Of a DNA stretch of 64,000 bases, positions 8,075 through 16,434 are shown in pieces; within the stretch, counting starts at the first letter, position 1, and the number at the start of each line of letters is the position of its first letter. A program made the translations under genes and the position numbers. The stretch covers positions 80,400 to 144,399 of the forward strand of contig CAJFUF010000029.1 in the NCBI GenBank assembly GCA_904420175.1, written 5' to 3'. The stretch is from Candidatus Schneewindia gallinarum. Its GTDB lineage: Bacteria; Bacillota; Clostridia; Oscillospirales; Ruminococcaceae. The notes below the pieces were generated by a model, which was not told the origin of the DNA, did not search any database, and saw only the letters and a program-made list of their open reading frames with translations.

Positions 8075-8692
8075 CTATTGCCCCGCCACGGTCATGCGCA
8101 GCACGGTTTTCAGCCTGTCCGGCGCACAGCGGCGGGGATCCGAAAGGTAAATTTCATGGTGCCACAGCGGATCCCTGCGCTGAAGTCCGTGCTCCTCTAA
8201 AAAGCGCAGCAACCGGGAAAAACTGCGCGCCTCCTCCGCATAGGGGCCGGTATGCAGCAGTTGGACGCACAGCCCCTCCTTTCGTGTTTCAAGGCGCACC
8301 CGCTCCACCGGTAGTTCCGGATGCTTCCGGCGCACCTGCTGTGCAGCCTGCTCCAGAACGTCAGGGGTGACGAACGCCGGCTGTGCCAGAAGTGAGCACC
8401 ATTTCCAGCGCGCCCGCGGCGTGGACAGGCCCTCTTCCAACTGCCACAGACCCTCCAGCGGCGGCATGACATACGGATGATACCCCTCCGGCGCCTGCCC
8501 GGAAAGCCGGCCCATTTTGATGGACCATGCAAGGGCGTACAGCGCCCCGACGCCCTGCTGATAAACCTGGTCCTCCGGAGCGCCTGTCCCGTCCAGTGTA
8601 AGGAAGCGCAGGGCGGGCACCTGCACAAGCGCAGGCGTGCTCCCCGGCCGGTACAGCGCCCGGTACGTCTTTTTAAAATCAAACTTGTCCAT
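8075..8692 (-). CDS. GyrI-like small-molecule-binding domain protein
   Basis: A 205-aa soluble protein with features of the GyrI-like/SOUL-type effector-binding fold: LVQVPALRFLTLDGTGAP near the start, a central KMGR/YxxYxMPPLEGLW segment, and C-terminal HTGPYAEEA. No DNA-binding domain is attached, so it is a standalone sensor or small hydrolase-like domain. It starts 12 bp after the stop of the SPL-like gene and is probably cotranscribed with it. AAGGGGG serves as ribosome-binding site. Its ligand is unknown. Confidence 0.8.
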   Translation of the reverse strand: MDKFDFKKTYRALYRPGSTPALVQVPALRFLTLDGTGAPEDQVYQQGVGALYALAWSIKMGRLSGQAPEGYHPYVMPPLEGLWQLEEGLSTPRARWKWCSLLAQPAFVTPDVLEQAAQQVRRKHPELPVERVRLETRKEGLCVQLLHTGPYAEEARSFSRLLRFLEEHGLQRRDPLWHHEIYLSDPRRCAPDRLKTVLRMTVAGQ

Positions 8693-8704
8693 CAGAATCC
8701 CCCT

Positions 8705-9607
8705 TTACAGGTAGTATAGAAAGCTCTGCTGTACCGGGAGGTGCGCGCCGCGGTAGGCGGCGTTGATGTCCTGCATACGGTACAGCAGCCCGTACCGGTC
8801 GCACTCCTGCCGGAACAGGGCGTACAGCTGCTTTGCACGGGGGCTCTGGCAGCTGTAGCGGTCCCCATACCGCTGCCGGTACCGGGCAGACAACCCCTGC
8901 CCGGGGAACTGCTGCTCCAGCTTGCGGTAGTACCAGTCCCGCTGGTTCTGACGCAGTGTCATGCCGAACAGCGCGTACACGAACTTTGCCCCACAGTCCG
9001 CCGCGGCACGGACAATGCCGCGCACATTGTCCTCCGTATCCTCCAAAAACGGCAGAACCGGGGTCATCAGCACGCCGGTAAATATGCCCGCTTTTGCCAG
9101 CGCCTCCACCGCAGCGAACCGGGCGCTGGAAACACTGACATGGGGCTCAATCTTCCTGCACAGCGCATCGTCACAGGTGGTGATGGTCAGCTTGCACAGC
9201 ATAGGCGCCCTTTCGCCGATCTGCCGGAACAGATCGATGTCCCGGACGACAAGGCTGCTCTTGGTCGTGACGGCCATACCGAAGCCGTACCGGGCAATCA
9301 GCTCCGCCGCGCCCCGGGACAGGCACAGCTCCCGCTCAAAGGGGTTGTACGGGTCGCTCATGGCGCCGGTGGCGATGACGCCGTGCAGCCGCTTGCTTCG
9401 CAGCTCCTTTTCCAGGATGGGCAGGGCGTCCTTTTTGCAGCGGACACGGTCGAAATCCTCCACCTGGTAACAGGCGCTGCGGCTGTCGCAGTAGATGCAG
9501 CCATGGCAGCAGCCGCGGTAGAGGTTCAGCGTGTAGTCGTAGCCGAACCACGCGCTGCTTTTTGTTCTGGACAGCATGGTTTTTGCCGGAACCTGCTCAA
9601 GTTCCAT
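8705..9607 (-). CDS. SPL-family radical SAM protein
   Basis: A 300-aa radical SAM enzyme of the spore photoproduct lyase-like family. The [4Fe-4S]/SAM motif CCHGCIYC sits at residues 33-40 (C33-x3-C37-x2-C40). GAMSDPYNPFE and TTKSSLVVRDIDL are typical of this family (often annotated SplB-like or Rv2578c-like). ATG 9607 follows GGGGAGGG; longer upstream starts lack such a site. True spore photoproduct lyase activity is not established by the motif alone. Confidence 0.85.
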   Translation of the reverse strand: MELEQVPAKTMLSRTKSSAWFGYDYTLNLYRGCCHGCIYCDSRSACYQVEDFDRVRCKKDALPILEKELRSKRLHGVIATGAMSDPYNPFERELCLSRGAAELIARYGFGMAVTTKSSLVVRDIDLFRQIGERAPMLCKLTITTCDDALCRKIEPHVSVSSARFAAVEALAKAGIFTGVLMTPVLPFLEDTEDNVRGIVRAAADCGAKFVYALFGMTLRQNQRDWYYRKLEQQFPGQGLSARYRQRYGDRYSCQSPRAKQLYALFRQECDRYGLLYRMQDINAAYRGAHLPVQQSFLYYL

Positions 9608-9778
9608 TTGTATTTCCCTCCCCTGTTGTATTAGACCGGCTTTTCTTCCGTGCCTTCGCTCTTCGGGCATAGTCCCCCTCTTCTACCGTGAGGCGGCCGG
9701 GAAAAGCCCTGCCGCGGCTTCGAACCGGGTCTCCCCAGCGGCACGGTCCGTGCCCCGATGGGATAGGGACAGTATAAA

Positions 9779-9814
9779 CGGGATAATAGGACATCAGTGT
9801 GTCATATTATCCCG
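9779..9814. repeat. Large near-perfect palindrome between WYL regulator and SPL gene
   Basis: CGGGATAATA (9779-9788) is the exact reverse complement of TATTATCCCG (9805-9814), and a further 4 bp pair inside (9790-9793 with 9800-9803). It covers the stop codon of the WYL regulator and is AT-rich against a GC-rich background. There is no T-tract, so an operator or RNA stem-loop is as likely as a terminator. Confidence 0.7.
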
Positions 9815-10720
9815 CTTGGCGTATCGTTTTGCGATTTTTTTTGCTGCGTCCGCCAGTGCGGCGCGCAGGGGCGCAGGCCCCAGCACCTGCAGCCCCGGCC
9901 CGAAGCCCAGCAGGTAGCCCACTGTCCAGTCGTCCTGGGGGTACCGGGTTCGGACCAGCAGGCTGCCGTCCGGCCGGGCGGTAATCTCCTTTTCCGGAAA
10001 TTCATCGTACACCCGGAAAGCCAGCTGCGGGGAAAACAGCAGCGTTACCTCCGTAAGTGCAAAGGACTGTTGAAAAGCGGCGTCCATATCCGCAGGCACA
10101 TCCCTGCGGGGTGGGAATTCCTCCTCGCACAGCTGCACGTCCCGCATTCTTCCCACCTTAAAGCAGCGGTAGCCCTGCCGGGAAAGGCAGAACGCCTGCA
10201 GGTACCAGGCGCTGTTTTTAAAGCAGAGGCGTACCGGCTGGACCCTGCGGCGGGACTGGCCCCCGCCGGAGGAGAAGTAGCGGAAGGACACCACCCGGTG
10301 CGACAGGATGCCGGTTTTCAGCAGCTGAAACTTGTCCCGATCCACCGGGCCGGAGCCCCAGCGGGAGAAATCCACATCGATCCAGTCCTCCGGCTCCCTC
10401 TGGAACAGGGCCGCCAGTGCCTGCAGCGTGCCCTGTTCGTCCTGCGCACCGGTCTGCTTCAGCGACTGCAAAGCGAACAGGATGTCGTCCTGCTGCTGAC
10501 GGGTCAGCGCCGTCCGGTCCAGCACAAAACCGGGCAGCAGCCGGAGGCCGCCGCCGCGGCCCCTGTCCCCGTAAACGGGCACGCCCGCCGCACTGAGCAG
10601 GTCGATGTCCCGGTAGATGGTGCGCGGCGACACCTCAAAGCGCTCCGCCAGTTCCCGCGCGGTTACCTGCCGCCCGCCCAGCAGCAGATACAGGATTTGA
10701 AACAGCCTGTCTGTCTGCAT
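9794..10720 (-). CDS. YafY-type HTH/WYL-domain transcriptional regulator
   Basis: A 308-aa regulator with an N-terminal DeoR-like helix-turn-helix (about residues 1-60, TARELAERFEVSPRTIYRDIDLL). Then comes a GYRxxGGGxxLLPG linker variant and a WYL ligand-binding domain (about 135-215) ending in a WCX domain. Here the WYL core reads AWYLQAFC. The ATG at 10720 follows GGGGAGAAA. Probable targets are its downstream neighbours, the SPL-like and GyrI-like genes, given the palindrome between them (inference). Confidence 0.88.
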   Translation of the reverse strand: MQTDRLFQILYLLLGGRQVTARELAERFEVSPRTIYRDIDLLSAAGVPVYGDRGRGGGLRLLPGFVLDRTALTRQQQDDILFALQSLKQTGAQDEQGTLQALAALFQREPEDWIDVDFSRWGSGPVDRDKFQLLKTGILSHRVVSFRYFSSGGGQSRRRVQPVRLCFKNSAWYLQAFCLSRQGYRCFKVGRMRDVQLCEEEFPPRRDVPADMDAAFQQSFALTEVTLLFSPQLAFRVYDEFPEKEITARPDGSLLVRTRYPQDDWTVGYLLGFGPGLQVLGPAPLRAALADAAKKIAKRYAKRDNMTH

Positions 10721-10774
10721 ATGTTTCTCCCCTCTCCGCACGGCGGCCGTTTTCCCCAAAACTGTGCCGTGCAT

Positions 10775-10812
10775 GCAAAAACAGCGGGCCGATGCTGCCC
10801 ACCGGCCCGCTG
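10775..10812 (-). terminator. Terminator of the rpe-rnfDEA operon
   Basis: On the minus strand a perfect 10-bp GC stem (10803-10812 with 10782-10791) precedes TTTTT (10781-10777), just past the stop of the glycosidase-like gene. Confidence 0.85.
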
Positions 10813-10821
10813 TCATACGGT

Positions 10822-11991
10822 TTATTCGCTGTACAGCAGGCTGTCAATTCCGGCCTGCTTTAAAATGTTTTCCAGCTCCGTGTCGCCGGAATCCAACTGG
10901 ACCATCAGCTTTCCGGTAAAACCCTGCGTGCTGGCGTTTTCCTGCAGCAGCTGCACCAGCCGGGTCAGGCCCGCCGCACGGTCCGTGGACAGGTCGATCA
11001 CTTCGCCGTTTACGGCATAGCGGGTTTGCAGCGCCTCCTGTGTCATGGTAAGCAGGATGTAGTCCGCGTCCAGCTTAAAGGGGGCAGAGCCATACTGGTC
11101 CGCCTGCTGGCCAAGACCCGCCAGCACCGGAAGAGAGACAATCAGCTGGCAGTCCTTCCCCTGCAGGGCGCTTTTCAACGTCTGGGAGCAGGCATACAGC
11201 GCGTCGGACTTATCCCCGCCGGTGTTGCCCGGATAGTAGGCGTAGTGCAGGCCCACCCCGTCAGGGAACTGCAGGTGATCCACCAGCACCGCCTCAAAGC
11301 CCAGATCCGCCAGCTCCCCCACGAGGGAGGCGATATAGCTGTTTGCCCGCTGGCTGTAGGGGTTGAGCCACGGCTTGCCGCCCTGGTTGGCATAGTTGTC
11401 CAGCCAGGTGGTCTCGGTGGCCACACCGCCGCTTTGATACTTGACACAGGCGTCGGTCATTTTTCTTGCCCCCTGCGGGTCGAGGAACGCACTCAGCCCT
11501 GCAATGGGCATGACGCCGCCCGCGCTGAGCGTTTCTGCGGCCCCCGACAGGCTGACGGCGCCCTCCGCCACGGCTTCCGCCGCCTGCGTCTCCTGCGAGG
11601 CGGTGGCGTAAAGAACCATGCCGTCCTCCCCTTTTACGGTGAACAGCGCAGCGGTCCGCCCCTGTCCCGCCAGGGTGGAGGCCAGCCCGGCCGGGTCGGA
11701 CGCAAGCGCGCTAAGGCTGCCTGTGCCGATGCTGGTAAGGGAGCCCGTCTGCTGCTGCGGCTCCGAAGAGGAACTGCTGTCCGACACCGACTGGCTGCCC
11801 GAGGAAGTTTCCGACGGCGCAGGTGCAAAATTGCCGCTGAAAAAGTCGATGACCACCGGCGCGATGCTGTAGCCTGCAAAGGCCACCAGCAGGCAGATCA
11901 CCGCCACACATACCCATTTGATAATGCTGGCGCGCCGGGGACTGCGGCTGTAAATTTTCTGGTTCCGTTTGATTTTGTACTTTTTCGCCAA
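10822..11991 (-). CDS. Membrane-anchored putative glycoside hydrolase-like protein
   Basis: A 389-aa protein with a basic N-terminus, one transmembrane segment (about residues 25-50, a signal anchor), a Ser/Gln-rich linker (about 58-85) and an extracytoplasmic domain. The domain has WLNPYSQRANSYIASLVGELADLGFEAVLVDHLQFP, resembling the DUF4015-type TIM-barrel putative glycosidases. TTG 11991 is preceded by AAAGGAG. It is the last gene of the Rnf-like operon, 18 bp after the rnfA-like stop. Catalytic residues cannot be assigned with certainty. Confidence 0.7.
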   Translation of the reverse strand: MAKKYKIKRNQKIYSRSPRRASIIKWVCVAVICLLVAFAGYSIAPVVIDFFSGNFAPAPSETSSGSQSVSDSSSSSEPQQQTGSLTSIGTGSLSALASDPAGLASTLAGQGRTAALFTVKGEDGMVLYATASQETQAAEAVAEGAVSLSGAAETLSAGGVMPIAGLSAFLDPQGARKMTDACVKYQSGGVATETTWLDNYANQGGKPWLNPYSQRANSYIASLVGELADLGFEAVLVDHLQFPDGVGLHYAYYPGNTGGDKSDALYACSQTLKSALQGKDCQLIVSLPVLAGLGQQADQYGSAPFKLDADYILLTMTQEALQTRYAVNGEVIDLSTDRAAGLTRLVQLLQENASTQGFTGKLMVQLDSGDTELENILKQAGIDSLLYSE

Positions 11992-12009
11992 GGGTATTTC
12001 TCCTTTCCG

Positions 12010-12603
12010 CTAGAACAGGATGGAGCTGCCGATAAAGCCGTAAATGGCAAGGCTGATGATGCCGATGTAGATCATTTCGCTGGGCAGGCCCCGGAAGGAC
12101 TCCGGGATGTCCAGCTTTTTCAGTTGTTTTTGGCCGTAATACATGATAATAACCGCCAGCAGGAAGCCCAGCGCCGTGCCAAGGCCGAGGCCCAGTGCAG
12201 AGACGGCGGACAGGTTCTCCCTGGTGCCGATGTAGATGCTGCCCAGCACCGTGCAGTTGAACATGGCCGGGCTTAACAGCGGCCGGTAGGTGTTGTAGCT
12301 GCTTTTGAAAAAGGAGCCCCATACGACGCAGGTCAGCGCATAGACAACCAGCATCACGCCCACAAAGGCGAGGGGTTTGCCAAAGGAGGGGATGGGGAAC
12401 CACTGGTTCAGCGCCGTCAGCGCCCAGGCAAGCAGAGAGGAAACGGTGGTCATCCCGGTCAGAATGCCGCAGAACGGCAGGATGGTGGCGGGATGCTCAA
12501 TTAAGCGGATAAGCCGCCCGATTCCCAGCGCCCTTGCAAACAGGGTGTTTTCAAACAGCAGCACCAGCAGGAAGGTGTTTGTGAATTCAAGTAAAAGGGT
12601 CAT
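12010..12603 (-). CDS. RnfA/NqrE-like membrane protein lacking one Fe-S cysteine
   Basis: A 197-aa protein with about six transmembrane segments, collinear with RnfA/NqrE over its length. In canonical RnfA two cysteines (in LGLCPF and TNCAVLG) help hold a membrane [2Fe-2S] cluster. Here the first motif reads LGIGRL (Gly29 in place of Cys), while the second is kept as FNCTVLG (Cys117). Its ATG overlaps the rnfE-like stop by 4 bp. It is clearly of Rnf/Nqr descent, but redox function is doubtful. Confidence 0.82.
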   Translation of the reverse strand: MTLLLEFTNTFLLVLLFENTLFARALGIGRLIRLIEHPATILPFCGILTGMTTVSSLLAWALTALNQWFPIPSFGKPLAFVGVMLVVYALTCVVWGSFFKSSYNTYRPLLSPAMFNCTVLGSIYIGTRENLSAVSALGLGLGTALGFLLAVIIMYYGQKQLKKLDIPESFRGLPSEMIYIGIISLAIYGFIGSSILF

Positions 12604-13412
12604 TGGTTATTCACCGGCCTTTCCTGCCCTGCGGAGGGCTCTGCCTGCAGGGGTGCTGTATCTGTCTGTTCTTCCACGGCACCCTCCGGGGCGACGGACG
12701 TCTCCTCCGCCGCGTCCGGCTGTTCCATATCAAGGCTGTCGTCCACCCATTTCTCCGTATAAATCTGCTCATGCCGGTCAAGCAGCTCGTTTTCGCGGAT
12801 GACGGCGGCAGCTTTCTTTGCCGCCGCGCCAAGCATCCCGATAATGATAAAGCCCATATACGGGTAGGCGGCGGACGGGACGGTCAACAGCGTGGGCGCA
12901 GGCAGGCCGAAAATGGTTCCGGCGCCAAGCCACTCCCGCACGATGCCAACCAGCAGGGTGCACAGAAAGAAACCGAGAATATTCTGGACAATGTGAAGGA
13001 AGCCCTTACGGTAGCCCCGCTCTGCCAGGGCATGGGGCACCTTCATCACCACAATGGAACTGACGCACAGCAGCGGCAGATAAATGCCAAGGGACACGCT
13101 TTGCAGCGGCAGGAAGGTATCCACCACATAGCCCACCGGGATGAACGCCGCGGCGGACACAAAAGCGGCCAGCCCCTTTTGCACCGGGACGCGGAACAGC
13201 ATCCCACCCATGGCGCACATGCCGCTGAGAAACAGCATAAGGAATGCAGCGGCCAGCCCCAAAATCAGGCCGTTTGCCGCAGTGGTGGCGCCCACCACCA
13301 CCGGGGTGATGGACAGGCCGCCGATGAACACCGGATTTTCGCTGAACAGTTCCAGCGTCCACTCCTTCAACGCATGCAGCGCCTTGCCGGGTCTGGAGGC
13401 CCTGCTACTCAT
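12600..13412 (-). CDS. RnfE/NqrD-like membrane protein lacking both Fe-S cysteines
   Basis: A 270-aa protein whose first 200 residues align with RnfE/NqrD: ENPVFIGGLSITPVVVGATTAANGL near the start and REWLGAGTIFG later. The two canonical cysteines are replaced. LGLCP-type reads LSITP (Thr36), and the VNC of PLIVVNCIILGRA reads VSS (Ser119). A hydrophilic acidic tail (about 205-270) is unusual for the family. ATG 13412 has GGGAGGT 8 bp upstream and overlaps the rnfD-like gene by 8 bp. Confidence 0.82.
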   Translation of the reverse strand: MSSRASRPGKALHALKEWTLELFSENPVFIGGLSITPVVVGATTAANGLILGLAAAFLMLFLSGMCAMGGMLFRVPVQKGLAAFVSAAAFIPVGYVVDTFLPLQSVSLGIYLPLLCVSSIVVMKVPHALAERGYRKGFLHIVQNILGFFLCTLLVGIVREWLGAGTIFGLPAPTLLTVPSAAYPYMGFIIIGMLGAAAKKAAAVIRENELLDRHEQIYTEKWVDDSLDMEQPDAAEETSVAPEGAVEEQTDTAPLQAEPSAGQERPVNNQ

Positions 13413-14361
13413 GGGCGGCCACCTCCCTTCTGTTTGCAAGCTGCCGCCGGACGTGCCGGACCAGTGCCTCCAGGCAGGGCAGCAGCGCCTGGCAAATCAG
13501 CAGCGCAAAGCAGAACCCCTCCTCAAACGCACCGTTGTAGCGGAACAGCATCGCCGCAGGACCCAGCAGCAGCGCATACAGGTACCGCACACTGCGGGCT
13601 TTTGGCAGCACAACCGGGTCACACAGCAGAAACAGCCCGCCGAACAGGATATAGCCGGAACTCATCTCATACACAACGGACAGGAACGGGCCCGCCGCGC
13701 TGCGTGGGAACAGCAGGGCAAACAGTGCGGCCGAAGCAAAAAAGATGCACACGGTGGGCACATCCACACAGCGCCGCACAGCAAGGTACAGGAACACGGT
13801 CAGCAGGACCACCACACAGGTGGTGCCCAATGCCCCCGGATTGTTGCCGATGAACATATCAAATATCCCAAAGGAGGGAATGCCCCCCAATTTTAGGGCC
13901 CCTGCCGCGCTGGTGGCGGGGGGGAAGCTGTCCGCCCCCACAGCCAGCTGCTGAAGCGGCGTGGTGTAGGCGAAAACCTGAGAAGGAAAGCTCAGCGTTA
14001 AAAACGCCATGCCCGCCGCGGCAGGCGTAAAGGCGTAGCTGTAGGCGCCGCCGAAGGGGTATTTCGCCACCAGCAGCGCAAAGGCCACCCCCATGGGGCC
14101 CAGCCAGTAGGGCGCCGTGGGCGGCAGCATCATGGTGATGATAAGCGCGGTGGCAAGGCCGGACGGCTCCCACCGGCCGCGGTGCTTCATGAAGAACTGC
14201 AGGACAATCAGATCCAGCAGGGCTGCCACCGCGCAGTTGATAAGCGCAAGGTACAGCACCCGGATCCCGTAGAAATAGAATCCGACGATCATCAGCGGGA
14301 TGCAGCACAGCATCACGTCGTACCGATACCGGTCGCACTGCTTACGCAGGCCTCTGTTCAT
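13405..14361 (-). CDS. RnfD/NqrB-like membrane protein lacking the flavinylation motif
   Basis: A 318-aa polytopic protein aligned with RnfD: LPPTAPYW near residue 80, FGGAYSYAFTPAAAGMAFL near 105-120, FDMFIGNNPGALGTT near 167-181, and a C-terminal NGAFEEGFCFALLICQALLP. Canonical RnfD binds FMN covalently on the Thr of an SGAT-type motif at the position occupied here by residues 143-160. No S/T-G-A-T is present there. ATG 14361 is preceded by AAGGAGG. No rnfB, rnfC or rnfG lies nearby, so this is not a complete Rnf complex. Confidence 0.82.
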   Translation of the reverse strand: MNRGLRKQCDRYRYDVMLCCIPLMIVGFYFYGIRVLYLALINCAVAALLDLIVLQFFMKHRGRWEPSGLATALIITMMLPPTAPYWLGPMGVAFALLVAKYPFGGAYSYAFTPAAAGMAFLTLSFPSQVFAYTTPLQQLAVGADSFPPATSAAGALKLGGIPSFGIFDMFIGNNPGALGTTCVVVLLTVFLYLAVRRCVDVPTVCIFFASAALFALLFPRSAAGPFLSVVYEMSSGYILFGGLFLLCDPVVLPKARSVRYLYALLLGPAAMLFRYNGAFEEGFCFALLICQALLPCLEALVRHVRRQLANRREVAAHE

Positions 14362-14398
14362 ATCGGACCCTCCTTTTTCCAACAACATTGGTACGGGC

Positions 14399-15061
14399 TT
14401 ACAGCGCCGCGTCCGCCGCCGCGCGCAGCCCGGCCACCGCTTTCACGCGGTCGTCTGCCAGGAACAGGGAGGAGCCGGCCACCAGCAGATTGGCGCCCGC
14501 CTTCGCCACCAGCGGGGCGTTGCTTTCGCCGATGCCGCCGTCCACCTCAATATACAGCGTTTTGCCGATCCGGTCTGCCTCTGCCTTGATTTTTTCAATT
14601 TTGGGCAGCATGTCCGCCATGAACTTCTGCCCGCCGAAACCGGGCTCCACCGTCATAATCAGCACCAGGTCCAGCTGCGGCAGGAAGGGGAACACCGCCT
14701 CTGCCGGGGTGGCGGGCTTGATGCTGAGCCCTGCCTTCATCCCCTTCTCTTTGATGGCGGCAATGGTGGCTGCCGTGTCGCTGTCCGCCTCCAGATGGAA
14801 GGTGAGGATGTCGCTGCCTGCGGCGGCGAAGTCATCCACATACCGCAGCGGATCGCTGATCATCAGGTGCACGTCAAACACCATGTCGTTCGCCTTGCGC
14901 AGGCATTTGATAACCGGCGCGCCCAACGAGATGTTGGGCACAAAATGGCCGTCCATTACGTCGATGTGCAGCATATCCGCCCCGGCCCGCTTCATGGTGT
15001 CGCACTCTTCAGCGAGGCGGGAAAAATCACAGGCAAGAATGGAGGGGGAAATTTCAGTCAT
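14399..15061 (-). CDS. rpe: Ribulose-phosphate 3-epimerase
   Basis: A 220-aa TIM-barrel enzyme interconverting ribulose-5-phosphate and xylulose-5-phosphate in the pentose phosphate pathway. It shows SPSILACDF at the N-terminus, HIDVMDGHFVPN (metal/catalytic Asp), DVHLMI, MTVEPGFGGQKF and EVDGGI, all diagnostic. Length is normal. It is the first gene of the operon, 37 bp upstream of the rnfD-like gene, so it probably shares its transcript. Confidence 0.97.
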   Translation of the reverse strand: MTEISPSILACDFSRLAEECDTMKRAGADMLHIDVMDGHFVPNISLGAPVIKCLRKANDMVFDVHLMISDPLRYVDDFAAAGSDILTFHLEADSDTAATIAAIKEKGMKAGLSIKPATPAEAVFPFLPQLDLVLIMTVEPGFGGQKFMADMLPKIEKIKAEADRIGKTLYIEVDGGIGESNAPLVAKAGANLLVAGSSLFLADDRVKAVAGLRAAADAAL

Positions 15062-15111
15062 GATACAAGACTCCCATCTATCATTTGTAGTTTCTTTTAT
15101 AAGTATGTATT

Positions 15112-15140
15112 ATTGTAGGTTATTTCACGCAAAAAAGCAA
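15112..15140 (-). promoter_or_regulatory. Promoter of rpe-rnfDEA operon
   Basis: On the minus strand TTGCTT (15135-15140), a 17-bp spacer, TACAAT (15112-15117), about 50 bp upstream of rpe. An AT-rich divergent region lies between it and the aldo/keto reductase gene. Confidence 0.65.
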
Positions 15141-15234
15141 GACAAGCCCGCTGCCGCTTCCATTATAACACGGTTTTCGGTGCGTTGTGTTAAATGTCCG
15201 TGAAGTTTTGTGTGCAAAACGGGACCCGGTGTGG

Positions 15235-15240
15235 TATGAT
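15235..15240 (+). promoter_or_regulatory. Possible -10 box of the aldo/keto reductase gene
   Basis: TATGAT lies 23 bp upstream of the ATG. No good -35 box is visible at the expected spacing. Confidence 0.4.
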
Positions 15241-15262
15241 GAAAGAAAGGAGGGCGAACAAG

Positions 15263-16396
15263 ATGATTGACAGAGTAACCTTGCCCATCGGCTCGCTGCC
15301 CCGGCTGGGGCTGGGCTGCATGCGGCTGCCCACGGCGCCGGACGGCGCCATTGATGAGGAGAAGGGGCTCGCACTGGTGGACGCCGCCATGGAACGGGGG
15401 CTCAACTATTTCGACACGGCGTATCTTTACCACGGGGGCCTGTCCGAGCCGTTTTTGAAAAAGGCCCTGTCCCGCTACAGCCGGGACAGCTACCTGCTGG
15501 CGGATAAGCTGCCCCTGTGGGAGTGCGCGGCGCCGGAGGACATGGACCGGATTTTTGAAGAGCAGAAGCAGCGCTGCGGGGTGGAGTGGTTCGATTACTA
15601 CTTCATCCATTCCCTCGACCGGAACAACTGGGAAAAGGCGCAGCGGTTCGGCGTGCAGGAGTGGATACGGCGGCACAAGGCTGCGGGGGACTTTCGGCAC
15701 ATCGGCTTTTCCTTTCACGACACCCCGCAGGTGCTGGGGGAAATCCTTGACGGGTTTGACGGCTGGGAATATGTTCAGTTGCAGCTGAATTATCTCGACT
15801 GGGAGCTGCAGGATGCGAAAACCACCTACAAAATGGTGACGGAGCGGGGCCTTACCGTTTTTGTGATGGAGCCTATCCGCGGCAAGTTTTTGGCAGAGCT
15901 TCCCCCGTCGGTCAAGCCTGTGTTTGAGGGGTACGAGGGGACTCCTGCCTCCTTCGCGCTGCGCTTTGTGGGCAGCCTGCCCGGGGTGGGTGTGATTCTC
16001 AGCGGCATGAACCGGATGGATCAGCTGCTGGAGAATATTGGTACCTTCACAGACTTCCGTCCGCTGTCGGAGACGGAGCGGGTGCTTGCACAGCGGGCGT
16101 GCGCCGCCTTCCGGGAGCTGCACGCCATCCCCTGTACCGGCTGCCGGTACTGTGTGGAGCACTGCCCCCAGGGCATTGACATCCCCGGATGCTTTGCCAG
16201 CTACAACGACAACAAGCTGATGGACAACGGCTTTGGGCAGAATGTACGGATTGAGTACTTCTTCGGCATCCCGGAGGGGCACCGGGCGGACAGCTGCATC
16301 GGCTGCGGCGCCTGTAAGGAGCACTGCCCCCAGCACATCGACATCCCGTCGCTGATGCCGCAGGTCCATGCGGCGCTGTTAAAGACACAGGACTGA
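15263..16396 (+). CDS. Aldo/keto reductase with C-terminal [4Fe-4S] domain
   Basis: A 377-aa oxidoreductase. The N-terminal AKR barrel (about residues 1-280) shows LGLGCMRLPT, the catalytic Asp/Tyr of NYFDTAYLYHGG, and a Lys in LADKLP. The C-terminal ferredoxin-like part has two motifs, CTGCRYCVEHCP and CIGCGACKEHCP. This architecture is common in anaerobes, where the Fe-S domain links NAD(P)H-dependent carbonyl reduction to ferredoxin (family knowledge; substrate unknown). ATG 15263 follows AAAGGAGG; the open frame upstream lacks another good site. Confidence 0.9.
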   Translation: MIDRVTLPIGSLPRLGLGCMRLPTAPDGAIDEEKGLALVDAAMERGLNYFDTAYLYHGGLSEPFLKKALSRYSRDSYLLADKLPLWECAAPEDMDRIFEEQKQRCGVEWFDYYFIHSLDRNNWEKAQRFGVQEWIRRHKAAGDFRHIGFSFHDTPQVLGEILDGFDGWEYVQLQLNYLDWELQDAKTTYKMVTERGLTVFVMEPIRGKFLAELPPSVKPVFEGYEGTPASFALRFVGSLPGVGVILSGMNRMDQLLENIGTFTDFRPLSETERVLAQRACAAFRELHAIPCTGCRYCVEHCPQGIDIPGCFASYNDNKLMDNGFGQNVRIEYFFGIPEGHRADSCIGCGACKEHCPQHIDIPSLMPQVHAALLKTQD

Positions 16397-16406
16397 TGCA
16401 AAGGAA

Positions 16407-16434
16407 GGCGGACGGCGCGGCTGCGCCGTCCGCC
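16407..16434 (+). terminator. Hairpin after the aldo/keto reductase gene
   Basis: A perfect 12-bp GC-rich stem with a GGCT loop begins 11 bp past the stop. It lacks a proper T-run, so its termination efficiency is uncertain. Confidence 0.5.

Noticed and set aside
8705..9607. Calling the SPL-like protein a genuine spore photoproduct lyase
   Set aside because: The radical SAM motif and family fit, but many members of this family have other or unknown functions and no sporulation context is visible.
12010..14361. A complete Rnf or Nqr complex
   Set aside because: Only D, E and A homologues are present. B, C and G are absent nearby and key cofactor residues are lost.
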